A stretch of 64,000 nucleotides of DNA from assembly GCA_001556025.1 (NCBI GenBank), contig LSIB01000181.1, positions 65,286-129,285 of the forward strand, read 5' to 3'. The notes beneath the pieces are model-generated. The model searched no databases. It worked only from the letters and a program-made list of their open reading frames with translations, and was not told the DNA's origin. The translations under genes were made by a program, and so were the position numbers. Positions within the stretch are counted from its first letter, which is position 1, and every line of letters starts with the position of its first letter. The stretch comes from Rhizobiales bacterium CCH3-A5. GTDB taxonomy: Bacteria; Pseudomonadota; Alphaproteobacteria; Rhizobiales; Beijerinckiaceae. This document shows positions 63,442 to 64,000 of this stretch, in pieces.

Positions 63442-63942
63442 TCAGGCCGAAACGAGATCGCGCCTGTGCTGCCGGCCTGGCATCCGCGGCGCGGCGCGCT
63501 GGCGCTGCGCCAGAGGGCCGACCACAGCCAACCCCTCATAGAGCAGCCTGGTTTCGGCATCGGGCGCCTGCGGCCCGCATTCGAACGGCCGGATATGCTC
63601 CATCAGACCGCTGAAGACGCCGCTGCGCGACCAGCGCTGGAACCGGCGATAGACGCTGCTCCATTTCCCATAGCAGGCGGGCAGATCGCGCCAGGGCTGG
63701 CCGCTCCAGGCGACCCAGAAAATGCCCTCGACCACGGCGCGGTTGTTGCCGGGTGGGCGGCCGCGTTTCTCGGTCGCCAGGGGCAGGCGGCAGCTAAGCC
63801 AAAGCCATTGCCGCTCGGAGAGAAGCTGATCGGGGCCGGCGCCGTCGACCCTCATCGTCCCGATCGCCACGGTTCCGATCGCCATGGCTGCTGAGGTGAG
63901 GCGGTCCCCGTCCGCCGCGAAAGTCTGGGCAGGCTTCGGCAT
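63442..63942 (-). pseudogene. IS5-type transposase N-terminal fragment (OrfA), orphan
   Basis: A 166-residue frame. LLSERQWLWLSCRLP, RGRPPGNNRAVVEGIFWVAWSGQPWRDLPACYGKWSSVYRRFQRWSRSGVF is the DUF4096-type DNA-binding start of IS5/IS402 transposases. After EHIRPF the sequence no longer resembles the family and ends in RDLVSA. The DDE catalytic part is absent from all frames in the next 180 nt downstream, so this is a remnant. An ATG at 63942 or an internal ATG may start it. pepN lies further downstream on the same strand. Confidence 0.7.
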
Positions 63943-63964
63943 GGCTGCAGATTCCGACGCGACC

Positions 63965-63992
63965 GGCCGGGTAATCCAATAATTAACCGGCC
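63965..63992. repeat. Inverted repeat upstream of the transposase remnant
   Basis: Eleven-base arms with one mismatch (63965-63975 / 63982-63992) around a 6-nt AT-rich loop, 22 nt before the fragment's ATG on its 5' side. It may be an IS end, a hairpin or an operator; the window ends 8 nt later. Confidence 0.4.
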
Positions 63993-64000
63993 ACTGTTCC

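Overview
The window is high-GC, densely packed bacterial DNA. Its gene content points to an alphaproteobacterium of the Hyphomicrobiales (Rhizobiales): a cytochrome c maturation operon in cycHJKL order, a methylmalonyl-CoA mutase pair with MeaB, a FeuPQ-like two-component pair, the order degP / response regulator / sensor kinase / glnE, a TAT-exported TIGR03808-type beta-helix protein, and a gene transfer agent (GTA) cluster in the Rhodobacter capsulatus (RcGTA) order. A Bosea-like genus is a guess from general knowledge and cannot be settled here. No rRNA, tRNA, CRISPR array or intact insertion sequence was seen.

Left part (1-28 kb), mostly chromosomal housekeeping. It starts with the 5' end of a malic enzyme gene (minus strand), then three genes joined by ATGA overlaps: a MoxR-type AAA+ ATPase, an HExxH/VWA protein and an LCCL-domain protein. 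Next come a stand-alone RAM-domain protein, an alpha/beta hydrolase, asparaginase, a beta-helix protein, a C15 peptidase, MeaB, two tandem DUF900-type lipoprotein hydrolases, an Lrp regulator divergent from a PLP gamma-family enzyme, a DUF3750 protein and a potFGHI-like polyamine uptake operon. A minus-strand group follows: mutase small subunit, thiD, a membrane protein and mutase large subunit. After it lie a DUF2267-like protein, a HerA/YjgR-type ATPase, an M20 dipeptidase and a LOG-family protein.

Middle part (28.2-44.7 kb), a GTA. A visibly AT-richer HEPN/MltR-like gene sits just upstream. Next is a non-coding leader with a perfect 7-bp dyad, a consensus-like promoter and a terminator-like hairpin. 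Then the cluster runs: TerS-like, TerL, portal, small membrane protein, an unlisted 56-aa frame, prohead protease, capsid, adaptor, stopper, tail terminator, tail tube, gp10, tail chaperone, tape measure, distal tail, hub, NlpC/P60 peptidase and the 1304-aa host-specificity protein. Two features break the pattern. The capsid gene has an in-frame TAG at codon 220, where conserved capsid sequence continues for 192 more codons. Two secreted S1 serine protease genes are inserted on the opposite strand between capsid and adaptor genes. Every other structural frame is open.

Right part (44.8-64 kb), again housekeeping: a small PepSY-like protein with a FeuPQ-like pair, ccmI-ccmE-ccmF-ccmH, a one-PDZ Deg protease followed by a strong terminator and an OmpR/EnvZ-type pair, glnE, a PAS sensor kinase whose 3' end runs 240 nt antisense into glnE, aminopeptidase N, and an orphan IS5-type transposase N-terminal frame at the edge.
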